A DNA stretch of 64,000 nucleotides, from the NCBI GenBank assembly GCA_019448385.1, contig JAGTXO010000002.1, positions 1,178,001-1,242,000 on the forward strand, given 5' to 3'. Source of the DNA: Diacronema lutheri (taxonomy: Eukaryota; Haptophyta; Pavlovophyceae; Pavlovales; Pavlovaceae). The notes under the pieces are model-generated. The model was given only the letters and a program-made list of their open reading frames with translations, was not told the DNA's origin and made no database searches. Shown one piece after another: positions 19,991 through 29,356 of the stretch. The translations under genes were made by a program, and so were the position numbers. The first letter of the stretch is position 1. The number at the start of each line of letters is the position of its first letter.

Positions 19991-20689
19991 GCCGCCGAAC
20001 TCGCCCAAGCTCTCGTCGGTCGACAGTCAGGCCACCGAGTACAAGACCTCCTACGCGAACTCACGTGCTCGCCACCTGCAACGCCTCGAGTTTACGCACG
20101 CGTTCGAGTCTGTGCAGGCCGAGGTCGCTTAGCCAAAGCGCGCCAAGGTTCCGGCCACCGGCGCATCCAGCCGCTGGCTGCGCAACACGGCGGTGCGCAA
20201 CACCCGCAGCTCGGCCAACGGCAAGTAGCGCGCCGGCGCAGCGCACGGTATGCCGCGGCGAGCTCAGTCGCGAAGAGTGTCCGACTGGCCGCGCCCTCCA
20301 CGGGGTGCACGCGCACTCGGCGCGGTCCGGTCAGTCAGGGGGCCTCAGCTTGCGCGATGCCAGTTGCGAGCCCCCCCGGAATCCGCCATTCTATTCTACT
20401 AGGCGTAAATCACCCAAGCCCTTCCGGTCGCCCGCATTCCGGGGTCGGACCCGCCGTCGGCCCGGCTCGGGCCCTCCGTCCGCCGCGCCCGCTCGACCCC
20501 GAATTCTACTCCAAATCGGCCGGTCAGGAGGGTGTCTCGGTCCTAGGCTCGTCATAAGCCTCGCCCCGACCCCTCGAGCGCTCATTGGCTGGCTTTTAAC
20601 CCTTGATTGTACGACCCGGGTCGTACTCTCAGCCTTACACTGGCCGGACCAGCCCGGACCGCGCCGTAAATAGGAAAGTAGCTCAGAAC
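19991..20689. other. 700 bp with no supported gene
   Basis: No conserved motif or convincing frame is seen. The segment around 20385-20415 is locally AT-richer. It ends at the 14-bp direct repeat that borders the insertion at 20702. Confidence 0.5.
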
Positions 20690-21315
20690 ACACTTTCAAT
20701 ACTAACGGCGCTTACGTCAGGACAGCGGGGTCAGCACCAGCTGCGGGGGAATCGAGTAGCCACCAATGTCGTCGATCCCCGCGCATCCCGGTCACCAGCG
20801 AGCGGGCAGCGAGGCGGTGCGGGCCCAGAGGCCCGCCCGCGCCTAGCCGCCACGCACCGCCGGCACCCCCCGGCCGCGCGCGCCGCCGCACCCTCCGCAG
20901 CCGCGGCCCGCACCACAGCCAGCCGCGCCCGCGCCAGCAGAGGCCCGAGGGCCGACGGCAATCACCGCCGCCACCGAGCCGCCGCCAGCCCTGCCGCCGG
21001 ACAGACCGCCGAGTGCGCCGCCGCCCGCACCACGCGCGCCGCCGCCCCGCACGCCTCCGCGCCGCCGGCCGCCGCCCCCGAGCGCGCCCCCGCCCGCCGC
21101 CAGCGAACCTGTCGGCCCGCCGGCAATCCGCCCACCATCGCTCAGCCTCCCGCCCACCGACGCGCGCACCGCGGCCTCCCCCGCCACAGCCCACCGACCC
21201 GCTTGCAAAGGCAGAGGCGGGAGCAGACAGAGCAGAGGGTTCCTGAAGCGCGAGACGGGGGACAATTGAGGGCATCTCACGATGACGACGGCCTTACTTG
21301 GGAACACCAAAAACA

Positions 21316-21344
21316 GGTCCCACACGCGTAAAACGTGTGGGACC
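21316..21344. other. perfect 11-bp stem-loop
   Basis: GGTCCCACACG and CGTGTGGGACC are exact reverse complements separated by a 7-nt loop, CGTAAAA. It lies about 110 nt beyond the stop of the zinc-ribbon frame on the minus strand, so in that transcript it would be a 3'-untranslated hairpin inside the insertion. Confidence 0.75.
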
Positions 21345-21453
21345 CGCGGCGGCAGCCGGCACGGTCCCCCCCATCTCGCGAACAAACGAGTGCGCATCGC
21401 GAGCGGGGATCTTGAAAGTCTTGTGGGAAGGCGCCGCCACCGGCACGCCCGTC

Positions 21454-22052
21454 CTAGTAATCGCCACCGTCGTCCTCGAAGACCGTGCCTGCGTCGTCCG
21501 AGTAGTAGCCACCGAGGGGCCCCTCGCCATCGTCCAGGCGGGCGGACGGCCGAGCCGCGTCGACAGCTCGCACCGCCGCGTCGACGTGCGGGAACCAGCC
21601 TTCATCGCCAGCCCAGAGCACGTCGGCGGCCAAAGTCGCGAACCACCGATGCTCCGCCCGGCGTACGCAGGCAAAGGGAATGTCACCGGGATCGCGCGCG
21701 TCCGCAGCGACAAAGAAGCCGAGCCAGATGAAGGCAAGGCCCCGGTCACGACGAGCCAGAGCGCCATCGAGCAGCCCCCAAAACCGCCGCGCGGCGCCCG
21801 CCTCACGGCGAGACCACCGGTCGCCGTAGCGCGCGGGCTCGCCGTGCTCGGGTTGCAGACCAAAGACGCCGGCGGGCGGCCGCACGCCCCGAAGGAAGAG
21901 GCACTGATCGAAAACGAGGGAAGCGGCGCACCACGGGCAAGGCCCGTCGCCTGCCCCGACGAGGGCGGGCGCGCGGCAGAAGCCGCACGGCCACCCTCGC
22001 CGAGGCGGCGCGATACCCCCCACCGCGACAGCGCCCCCCGGTACCTCTGTAG
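21454..22052 (-). CDS. 5'-truncated zinc-ribbon ORF inside the 1.35-kb insertion
   Basis: About 200 codons stay open from the insertion edge to a stop at 21454. The protein has a four-Cys zinc-ribbon pattern, PCGFCRAP then GPCPWCAA, followed by a mixed hydrophobic/acidic region (RRFWGLLDGAL, AFIWLGFFVAAD, HRWFATLAADVLW) and an acidic C-terminus. No in-frame ATG lies near the start, and the frame runs into the target duplication. It may be the C-terminal end of an element-encoded protein. Family unknown. Confidence 0.45.
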
Positions 22053-22066
22053 ACACTTTCAATACT

Positions 22067-22559
22067 CATTAGATCAACGATGTCGGAACCACGACAATCA
22101 TGCGGACTTTGGACGTTTTGGCGCACGAACTCGGGTCAGCACTCGTCAGCAGTCAGCCGTCAACTCACGCGGCCGACCGCCGAACAGAGCAACGCGTGCA
22201 CGCGCGCGAGGCAGTGGCGACCCCACCGCGCCGCGCTCATCGCCGAGCTCGGCGAGCACGGATGATGACGCGCATCTATTGCCTGTTTCCGAGTCGCCTG
22301 CGCCGCGCGCGGTGCACAGCCGCATCGCTGGCAGCGGCGCAACAACCGGCACCGTCAAGTGCACAGCTGCGGCCAGCACCCGCCAGCTCCAGCGCTCGTC
22401 AGTGGTGTACAGGCGCGTGCGTGCGCCGCGCGCGCATTCGGCCGTGCAAAGTGTCGCCGCTCGACCCTTGCGCGCGCACAGTGCGCGGCGGTCGGCGAGC
22501 GCGTGTCTGCGCTACGCTGTGCCAACGCGACGGTCGAATGCGCCCCTCGTCGGCGGCCC
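22067..22559. other. about 490 bp with no supported gene
   Basis: This stretch separates the 1.35-kb insertion from the 3' end of TIM13. Open frames here are low-complexity Arg/Ala/Ser sequence. It presumably contains the TIM13 3'-untranslated region. Confidence 0.5.
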
Positions 22560-22923
22560 TCATTCCATCGACGAGACCTGCTGCGAGCGCGCCGCCATGG
22601 TCTGGCTCACAACGGTCATCGCGTCGAGGTAGCGGTCCATGCACTTCGCGAGGCACGTCTGGTCGTTGTTGTCGAGCTTTGCGCCCGGCTTGACGACGCA
22701 CTTGTCATAGCACTTGTCCGTGATTTTCTGCGCGGGCCACGCGGCGCGCGATTGGCGCGCGGGCGAGCGCGCGACAAGTCACTTGACAGGCCGCGCGCGG
22801 GGCGAACATGTTCGGCAGCCGAGCGCGCACCTGGAAAAGATCCTGCAGAGCCGCTGCGGCGAGCTCGTTCTGCACCTTCCTCTTGGTGCCCTCCATGTCA
22901 ACGCGCTCCCCGTTCATCTCCAT
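22560..22923 (-). CDS. TIM13: mitochondrial intermembrane-space chaperone Tim13
   Basis: Two exons, 22923-22831 and 22727-22560, give exactly 86 residues around a 103-bp intron (GTGCGCGC...GCGCAG). Exon 1 encodes an amphipathic helix (RKVQNELAAAALQDLFQ). Exon 2 opens KITDKCYDKC and contains DQTCLAKCMDRYLDAM, the twin Cx3C motifs of small Tim proteins. The KPGAKLDNND spacing and the DRYLDA segment resemble Tim13 rather than Tim8, 9 or 10. It would form a hexameric chaperone with Tim8 that escorts hydrophobic precursors to TIM22 and SAM. The longer frame upstream of 22923 is ignored because small Tim proteins have short N-termini. Divergent from the EF-hand gene, 71 bp apart. Confidence 0.9.
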
Positions 22924-22994
22924 TGCGCCGCGCGGATCGAGTCCCTTCGATGGGCGCTCACGTGGCGCGACCTCGGGTTGCGGGGGCTCGCAGC
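22924..22994. promoter_or_regulatory. 71-bp bidirectional promoter between TIM13 and the EF-hand gene
   Basis: The proposed start codons of the two divergent genes are 71 bp apart, so both promoters and both 5' leaders must fit in or overlap this interval. No TATA-like sequence is visible. Confidence 0.5.
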
Positions 22995-23918
22995 ATGGCG
23001 GACGGCAGGATATCACGAGAGCACGGACGCCGAGGCGGCGCGCGGTGGCGCGCCGTGCTTTGCCTGCTGCCGTGCGCGGCGCTGGCCGGCGGCGCGGTGC
23101 CCTTAACGGCCGCTAGCCCCGTCGACCTCGATGACGACGGTTCCATTTCGCTGCGCGAGTTTGCCGCCGGCTGGGAGCGCGAGTTTGAGCTGCGCGATGC
23201 GGACGGCGATGGCGTGCTCTCGATGCACGAGCTGTTCGACGTGGATGCGCCCGGGCTCGTCGACGCGTTTGCAACGTATGACGCGAGCGGCAACGGCGCC
23301 GTCGACGCGAGGGAGTACGAGCAGCGTTTGCGCGCCGAATTTGGCCAGCTCGACCTGGATGCGGACGCGCTGCTCGACCGCTTCGAGCTGTTTCAGGCGT
23401 CTGCGCCGGAGGATCGGCGCCTCACGCTCACAGAGCTGGAGCTGCTCGACCGACAGCTTGACGCGATCCGAGCCGAGCTTGGCGCGCTTGGATTTGGCGA
23501 GGGCGGCAACCTCGCGGATGGCGTGCTCGATGCGCTCTTGCGCTGGCTCCGCTCGACAGTAGCGCCCAAGATGGTGCAGCTCTCGCTCGTGCGGATGCGC
23601 GCGGAACAAGCCGCTGTTGATGCCAGGCGGTGCAGCGGGGCCGGGCTGGACGCGTACGAGCACTCCGTCGCGCGCCTCGCGGAGGGCGCATATACGCGCG
23701 ACGAACGGCATCTGATCGAGCTGCACGCGCAGCGGATGGCGCACGGCCTGCTGGCGGCGCGTGCCATGCCCGGGCGCACGCTCAGCTTTGTGAAGCTGTT
23801 CATCGCGGCCGCGCTTGTGCGCATGTCAACGCGCGCTCTGGACGCTCGCCGCATCGTTGCGGACGCCGCGGCGACCCTGGACGCCTGTCCGACGCTCAGG
23901 CCACAACTGGCGGGCTGA
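22995..23918 (+). CDS. secreted or lumenal EF-hand calcium-binding protein
   Basis: 307 residues from the ATG at 22995. The N-terminus has a charged stretch, then the hydrophobic segment AVLCLLPCAALAGGAV, which looks like a signal peptide. Three EF-hand loops follow within about 80 residues: DLDDDGSISLREF, DADGDGVLSMHEL and DASGNGAVDAREY. A fourth, weaker acidic segment (DLDADALLDRFEL) follows. The C-terminal half is helical, with no recognised domain. It resembles calumenin/reticulocalbin-type lumenal calcium binders in layout but has no HDEL-like ending. The long frame upstream of 22995 is rejected because it overlaps TIM13 on the other strand. Confidence 0.75.
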   Translation: MADGRISREHGRRGGARWRAVLCLLPCAALAGGAVPLTAASPVDLDDDGSISLREFAAGWEREFELRDADGDGVLSMHELFDVDAPGLVDAFATYDASGNGAVDAREYEQRLRAEFGQLDLDADALLDRFELFQASAPEDRRLTLTELELLDRQLDAIRAELGALGFGEGGNLADGVLDALLRWLRSTVAPKMVQLSLVRMRAEQAAVDARRCSGAGLDAYEHSVARLAEGAYTRDERHLIELHAQRMAHGLLAARAMPGRTLSFVKLFIAAALVRMSTRALDARRIVADAAATLDACPTLRPQLAG

Positions 23919-24348
23919 GGCCTGATGAGGCGACTTGTGTGTGTGTGCTTCGAAATTCGAACGCAGTCTGTACACTGGAGGGTGGCCCCCATGTGGTCCG
24001 CAAGCCAGTCCGTCGCCATGAACATGTGGCCAGTCGCCAGCGCATCGTGCGCGCCATGCGGTCATGGCGGTGCACGCCGCCGCGACGCAAGTCATGCTGC
24101 GAATGCAGTGCGATGGCGGTTGAGGGCTTCAGCCGCGCAGTGCGGAGCGTGCAGAAGGCACCAGCCCCGCACTCAGCGCGGCGACGGGGGCGCGTGGGCG
24201 AGCAGACGCCTCTCGGCGCACGCCACGCGGGCGCCGGCATGCCGTCGTCGGCAAGCCTCCGCGCGCGCGAGAGGACGAGGGCGGCAGGGGGGCGCGGTGC
24301 GCATGGCGGGCAGCGACCGTCGCTCGCCCTCGCGCGCTCTGAGTCGGC
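23919..24348. other. convergent intergenic region, no gene seen
   Basis: 430 bp between two convergent genes. A short TG run near 23936 and AT-richer sequence near 23950 are the only features noted. Confidence 0.5.
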
Positions 24349-25077
24349 TCACCAAACGTCCATCCGCTTGGCGCCCTTCGCCGCGAGCTGCTGCTGCAGC
24401 TCCTTGCAGTCGCACATGGCGGGCGCAAAGTGGACCTGGCCAGGCGCCGACGCGCGGAATAGGCTTCGTGACGCGTCGGAGAGGAGCTTTCCTGGGCCGC
24501 TCGCACCCTTTTGCGGCGTCTGCTGCTCCTTGAAGTAGAAGAGGATTGGTGGCAGGCCGAGCTCGACAAAGCCCTTTGGGAAGAAGCCGTAGTTGACAAA
24601 CGATGAGTATCGCCACCTGTTCTCGCCGCCGACGACCACATTGTCGCCGGCCGACTGAATGCCCACCTTCGCGCCCCAGCTTGCCGGCAACGGCGACTTC
24701 ATGACGCGGAACACGTCCTTGTCCAGCACGAAGCGCACGCGCATCGTCTGCGCCGCAAACACGAGGCCGAGCGCCGTGAGCAGAAAGCCGCCGAGGAACG
24801 TGGAGCCAGAGTCGCCGGCGAGCGCGGCAGTGTACATGAAGATCGGGCCAGGCACGAGGAACATGAGCGCGAGCGAGTAGTCCTGCTTGATGACGATCGC
24901 CGAGCGGTCAACGCCCGCGCCGCGCGCAATCGTCGGCGGCTTGCGCGGCGACGGGAGGCCGCGGCGCCCGGGCACCGAGCTGGCGAGCACGCGCGCGCGA
25001 GGGGCCGCCGTGCGGCCTGTCTGGAACGCCATCGATCCCGCGCACGCGCCAAGCAGCAGCAGGAGCATTCGCGCCAT
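24349..25077 (-). CDS. plastid-targeted DUF3119-family membrane protein
   Basis: 242 residues from the ATG at 25077. The leader MARMLLLLLGACAGSMAF is a signal peptide ending at a Ser-Met-Ala-Phe motif and is followed by a Ser/Arg/Pro-rich, acid-poor stretch to about residue 60. This is the bipartite leader seen on plastid proteins in algae with secondary red plastids. Two membrane segments follow (ALMFLVPGPIFMYTAALA, FLGGFLLTALGLVF). Then comes a domain with RFVLDKDVFRV, ENRWRYSSFVNYGFFP and PPILFYFKEQQTP, which I match to DUF3119, a family of cyanobacteria and plastids with unknown function. A longer frame begins at 25137 without an ATG and is not used. Confidence 0.72.
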   Translation of the reverse strand: MARMLLLLLGACAGSMAFQTGRTAAPRARVLASSVPGRRGLPSPRKPPTIARGAGVDRSAIVIKQDYSLALMFLVPGPIFMYTAALAGDSGSTFLGGFLLTALGLVFAAQTMRVRFVLDKDVFRVMKSPLPASWGAKVGIQSAGDNVVVGGENRWRYSSFVNYGFFPKGFVELGLPPILFYFKEQQTPQKGASGPGKLLSDASRSLFRASAPGQVHFAPAMCDCKELQQQLAAKGAKRMDVW

Positions 25078-25459
25078 CTTCGGTGGCGCTCGCCGGGGCC
25101 GGCGGAGGCGGTCGCAGAAGGCGCTGCGAACGCGCAACTCTGAACTTTCGCCCTTTCCAGTTCCATCTTCTCACCATTCGGCCGCCGAAACTCTATCCCT
25201 CTCTCTCTCTCGGCGGGGTGGCCCCTCACCACCGGCGGGGAGGAGGTGACGCCAGACAACGCGACGCGCGGCCGCCACTCGTCCTCTTCGCACGCCGCCG
25301 ACCGCCGGCCTGGGCCCTCGCTCCCGCATGTGCTCGCCCATCGCGCGTCACTCAGCTCAAGACCGGCGGTCGGCCTGCATCCGGCCCTGGCCCACCTTTT
25401 GAAAAGTTGAGAATACTTGATAAGTTTCCCAGAGGACGCTGGCCAGGCCATTAAGCGGA
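25078..25459. promoter_or_regulatory. divergent intergenic region with a CT-rich tract
   Basis: 382 bp separate the start codons of the DUF3119 gene and the first nucleoside-hydrolase/TIR-like gene. A pyrimidine tract of CT repeats lies near 25190-25220. The last 60 bp before 25460 are AT-richer (GAGAATACTTGATAAG). It is probably a shared promoter region; no specific site can be named. Confidence 0.4.
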
Positions 25460-28400
25460 ATGGCCCAACCACGCGAGGTGCACGCCCTGCTGCTGTGCCC
25501 GGGCGAGTCGGGCGATGCGGTGCAGACGCTCGTCGTCGCGGCGCAGCTGCACCGGCGCGGCATCCTTCGCCTTTGCGCCGTGATCGCTTGTGGCGGGCCC
25601 AATCGCGAGCGTGGCGCGCTCGTGCTGAAGCGCGTGCTCCGCCGGCTCGGCGTCGATGTGCCCGTCGGCGTCGGCAGCGCGGATGCGAGCCCGCTCGCAT
25701 GGTGCGAGCCGCCTGAGCTCGCGCTGGAAGATGAGACGCCCATGCATGCCGCCGACACGCTCGTCGACGGCCGTGAGCTCCTCGACCGCATCCTGAATGA
25801 GGCGGAGCCGCGCTCTCTTACCGTCGTCTGCACGTCCGCGATGAGCGACCTCGCGGCGGCGATCTCGGCGGATCCGGCGCGCGCACACCGCAAGCTGGCG
25901 GAGCTCTCGATACAGGGTGGCCTCGAGCGCGCGCCCGACCGGCGCGGCTGGCTGCCCGACGCCGCGTCGAACAACCTCGCCGACGTGCGCGCCGCGTCGT
26001 ACGTCTACCGCTTTTGCCTCGAGCGGAGCGTGCCGCTCGCCGTCGTGAGCCGGCACGCGGTGCCGGCGGTGCCGCTGCAGCTCGCGCACTCGTTTGCCGC
26101 ACGCTCGACCGATCCGCTCCCCGCCTACATCGCCAAGGCGCAGCACGAGTCGCTCTGCGCGCTCTGGCAGCGCGTGCACGCGCGCGACGGCTCTCTGCCC
26201 GCGCGTTGCGACCGCGGCTGGTTCCTCGACACGTTCTGCGCGGGCGCGTCGGCGTCGGCGCGGCGCGAGGCGGAGGACGCGGGCGAGGGCGAGGCCGCCG
26301 AGCGCGCCGCCGCCCTCCTCCCGCTCCTCGCCGGCGCGACCGTGCGCCCCTATTCGTTGATCGCGCTTCTGGCAATTACACCATCTTTCCGCCTCCTCAT
26401 GCCTGAGTCGCAGCGAATGGTCGAGGGGCCGCACCGCCTCTACCTGCGCGCCCGGCACACGCTCGACGTCGCGCACGTGCTCAAGGTCCTCCGCGATTCG
26501 TACCACGAGGCCATAATCCTCGCCTTTGAGGCGGCGTCCGCCGAGCGCGCGCGCGCGCCCGCCCGCGCGGCCGGCGCAGGCGGCGCAGGCGTCGTCGGCG
26601 CGCTCTTCGGCCGGCTATGGCCGGCGGCGTCGACGGCGGGCGGCGGCGGCGAGGACGGCACTCGCGTCGGCAATGCGTCGCACGGCCTGCCTCCTGCCAA
26701 CCGTTCCGTCGACCCGACGCGCGCCGAGCGCCGACTGCGCGACGCGGGCCTCGCGCGCTTTGTGGCGCGCGCCTTTGGCGGTGGCGGCGCGCAGCCCACG
26801 TCGACACTGCAGGCGGCGGCGGGCGGCTCGGAGGCGGGTACGGAAGCGCGGACGATGACCGAATCGATCGAGTCGTGGGCGGGCGGCTCCACCGGCCCGC
26901 GCGAGGCCCGCTTCCTCTGCGCCGAGGAGGCCACCGAGCTCGCGCTCGTGCGCGCGCACAGCGACGGCGCCGTCGCGGCCGACGCCGACGCCGACGCCGA
27001 TGCGTACGCCGACGCCGACGCGGCGGCGCCGACGCGCGACGAGTCGTACGACGCGCTCGACGAGGACAAGGCTGAGGGCGAGCGCGCCGCGTTGAGCACG
27101 GCGCGCGCGTGCACGCGCGAGGCGTCGCTCGTCGACCTGTTCGACGCTGCGCTCGCGCAGGCGGCCGCGCGCCAGTGGCGGTTGTCGGTGCCGCTGCTCG
27201 CCGCGGCGTGCGCACTGCTCGCCGGCTCGGCGTACGCGCAGCTCGCCGTGCAGATCAAGCCGGGCTGGGAGTCCGCCTCCGAGTCGACGGCGCTCCTGCG
27301 CGCCGACGCGTTTGCCGTCGCCTACCTCGCCGCTGCGATCGCGCTGATGCTCGCGCTGCAACCGACGCGCTCGTTCCTGCCGCTCGTCCGCGTCGCCGCG
27401 CAGGCGCTCGCGCTGCTGTACGGCTCGGCGCTGCTCGTCTCGACGCGCACCTTTGCACTCCGCTTCGTCAACGCGCGCGGCGCGCAGGCCGAGCTCGTCG
27501 CCGAGGCGGGCGCGGACGTGCGCGCGCACGCGGCGCTGCTCGCGGCGGCGGTCGGGTGGGAGCCCCTGCTTGTGCTGCCCATGCTGGCCGGCTCGTTTGC
27601 AAACATCACACAGGCGCTGTGGCGACACGGCAAGGACGTGGGATCGCTCAGCTACTGCCTCTTCCTCACCGTCGGCGTCGCGTCGTGCGGCGAAGTCTGC
27701 GGTGTCGTCGCCAAGCGGTTGCTCCTCGGGTGGCTCACGGGCGGGCGCGGCGCGACGGTCGTCCTCGCGACGGTCGTGCGCACTGCGGTGAAAGGGTCGC
27801 TCTCGTCGCTGCTGCTCTGGCCGCGCTTCCGCTCGGTCGCGCACGGGCTCCTCGCCGGCGCGCTCACGTCGATCGGCGTGTCCACCCAGCCGCAAGCGCC
27901 GCTTGCGCCGCTCCTCGGGTTCGGCTCAGCGGCGGTGCCGCAGCCGTCCGACCTGCTCGCGGACGCACGCGCCGCGCTCCGCCCGCTGCGCGCGGGCGAC
28001 GGTGGCGCCGCGCGCGGCGAGGTGGACGAGGAGGGGCTGTGCGCCGTGCTCGGCGGTGCAGCGGGCGCCTTCGACGAGCCCCCCGCCGGGCACCACGCAC
28101 CGGACGGTCCGGACGGTGCCGATGCGCAGCCGCTCCACTTTGTCGTGCACTCGGCGGGCGACGCCGCGCGCGACAAGGCCGCCGCGCTCGCGCGCTGGGC
28201 GCGCGACCTTGAGCGGCCGCCGCGCCTCGTGATCGACCGCGTGCCCACCGGCCAATCCTGCGCGTCGCTGGATGACAAGGAGCGGCAGCTCGCGCTCGCG
28301 ACCGCATCGCTCGGCCTCTGCTCGCGGCTCGTCGTCGTCGCCGGGCCGGCGTTTGCGGATTCGCTTTGGGCGGTTGCGCTCCTCCACGCATGGACGTGCC

Positions 28401-29218
28401 TCGGCCGCTCTGCCGACGACGCCACGCTGGTCCTCGCCGTGCCGGCGCCGAACGCAGCGGCGCGGGCGGCCGGCGCGGACGCTGCCGCCGCCGCCGCCGC
28501 CGGCCGCGCGGTGCTCGAATCGTTCGATGCCTTCGCCGTCATGTACGCGCGCGCGGACGCGGAGGGCGCCGAGTCTGCGGCGGCATCGTCGTGCGCGCAG
28601 CTCACGCTCGCCGTCGAGCTCGCCACCGCGTCCGCGTACAACGAGTGCGTGCGCGCGTTCGTCCCGCTCGTGCACGCGCAACTCTGCCTCCTCGAGCGAG
28701 CCGCCGACGGTACGGCGGAGGCGGCGCACGAGCGCGCCGCGCCGCCCGTCGAGCCGGCGGTGCTCGCGCTCGGCGCGCTGAGCGAGGCGCACGCCGAGGC
28801 GCGCTTGGCGGCGTTTGCGGCACCTCCCGCGCTCCGGCGCAGCGGCTCGGGCTCGAGCGGCAGCAGCGGCTCCGCTGCTGACGCCGAGCCCACCTTCATC
28901 TCGCACCTCCGGCTCGCCGGCGCAGCCCAGGCGCTCGTCGCCGCGTTCGGCCTGCGGCACGCCGTGCCCACTTCCGGCCCGTTCGTGCCGCTGCCGCTCA
29001 AAGGCGGCGCAGTGGCGCGCGCCGCGGCAGTGCGCCGCGAGCTGTGCCGCCGCCTGTCGTCGCGCTCGAGCGAAGAGTCGCCGGCGCGAGAGTCGCCGGC
29101 GCGCGAGCCGATGCAGACGACACCGGCGGCGATGCTCGCGCCGCTCGCGCCGCGCCGCCGCTTCGAGGAGGACTGGGCGCAGCAGCCGCTGCTGAGCCGC
29201 ACGCTCGCGTCCCAGTGA
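25460..29218 (+). CDS. nucleoside-hydrolase-like/6-TM/TIR-like protein, apparent pseudoenzyme paralog
   Basis: 1,252 residues, one exon. Residues 1-300 align by eye with the IU-nucleoside-hydrolase-like half of the gene at 37460 (SLTVVCTSAMSDLAAAI, ASYVYRFCLERSVPLAVVSRHAVP). However, the Asp-rich Ca/substrate loop is CPGESGDA instead of DPGPDPDD. A low-complexity linker is followed by about six hydrophobic segments (residues about 575-790), for example VPLLAAACALLAGSAYA and GSLSYCLFLTVGVASCG. The C-terminal domain (about 890-1080) aligns with the TIR-like domain of the paralog. Where that one has RLWCVMELYAW, this one has SLWAVALLHAW, so the candidate catalytic Glu is gone. Both putative active sites seem lost, suggesting a regulatory partner. 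A small membrane-protein gene lies convergent, 138 bp downstream. Function unknown. Confidence 0.7.
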   Translation: MAQPREVHALLLCPGESGDAVQTLVVAAQLHRRGILRLCAVIACGGPNRERGALVLKRVLRRLGVDVPVGVGSADASPLAWCEPPELALEDETPMHAADTLVDGRELLDRILNEAEPRSLTVVCTSAMSDLAAAISADPARAHRKLAELSIQGGLERAPDRRGWLPDAASNNLADVRAASYVYRFCLERSVPLAVVSRHAVPAVPLQLAHSFAARSTDPLPAYIAKAQHESLCALWQRVHARDGSLPARCDRGWFLDTFCAGASASARREAEDAGEGEAAERAAALLPLLAGATVRPYSLIALLAITPSFRLLMPESQRMVEGPHRLYLRARHTLDVAHVLKVLRDSYHEAIILAFEAASAERARAPARAAGAGGAGVVGALFGRLWPAASTAGGGGEDGTRVGNASHGLPPANRSVDPTRAERRLRDAGLARFVARAFGGGGAQPTSTLQAAAGGSEAGTEARTMTESIESWAGGSTGPREARFLCAEEATELALVRAHSDGAVAADADADADAYADADAAAPTRDESYDALDEDKAEGERAALSTARACTREASLVDLFDAALAQAAARQWRLSVPLLAAACALLAGSAYAQLAVQIKPGWESASESTALLRADAFAVAYLAAAIALMLALQPTRSFLPLVRVAAQALALLYGSALLVSTRTFALRFVNARGAQAELVAEAGADVRAHAALLAAAVGWEPLLVLPMLAGSFANITQALWRHGKDVGSLSYCLFLTVGVASCGEVCGVVAKRLLLGWLTGGRGATVVLATVVRTAVKGSLSSLLLWPRFRSVAHGLLAGALTSIGVSTQPQAPLAPLLGFGSAAVPQPSDLLADARAALRPLRAGDGGAARGEVDEEGLCAVLGGAAGAFDEPPAGHHAPDGPDGADAQPLHFVVHSAGDAARDKAAALARWARDLERPPRLVIDRVPTGQSCASLDDKERQLALATASLGLCSRLVVVAGPAFADSLWAVALLHAWTCLGRSADDATLVLAVPAPNAAARAAGADAAAAAAAGRAVLESFDAFAVMYARADAEGAESAAASSCAQLTLAVELATASAYNECVRAFVPLVHAQLCLLERAADGTAEAAHERAAPPVEPAVLALGALSEAHAEARLAAFAAPPALRRSGSGSSGSSGSAADAEPTFISHLRLAGAAQALVAAFGLRHAVPTSGPFVPLPLKGGAVARAAAVRRELCRRLSSRSSEESPARESPAREPMQTTPAAMLAPLAPRRRFEEDWAQQPLLSRTLASQ

Positions 29219-29356
29219 GACGGCGGTCGCACAGGGTCACACTGCATGGCCGGACGACGACAAGAAGAAAAGCGCATGGGGTGGGCGAACGTTCGCGGGC
29301 ACCGGCTACAAGCGGGCGCACGCTGTGCACGCCGCTCTGACCTCGGTTCGCATGCT

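Larger units (their letters stand above)
20690..22066 (-). mobile_element. 1.35-kb insertion flanked by 14-bp target duplications, LINE-like 5'-truncated copy
   Basis: ACACTTTCAATACT occurs at 20690-20703 and again at 22053-22066, flanking the insertion. The left terminus (20702-20732) is identical, in reverse complement, to the 31-bp insertion at 37380-37410, which also has a target duplication. A shared end, different lengths, and long target duplications that differ in length fit 5'-truncated copies of a non-LTR element, with its 3' end at the left here. The open frame at its right end begins at the insertion edge without an ATG, as truncation would give. No reverse transcriptase is visible, so the class is inference. 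Confidence 0.6.

Noticed and set aside
20733-21290. Proline/alanine-rich frames in the 1.35-kb insertion
   Set aside because: Compositionally simple in all frames with no motif; probably untranslated element sequence.
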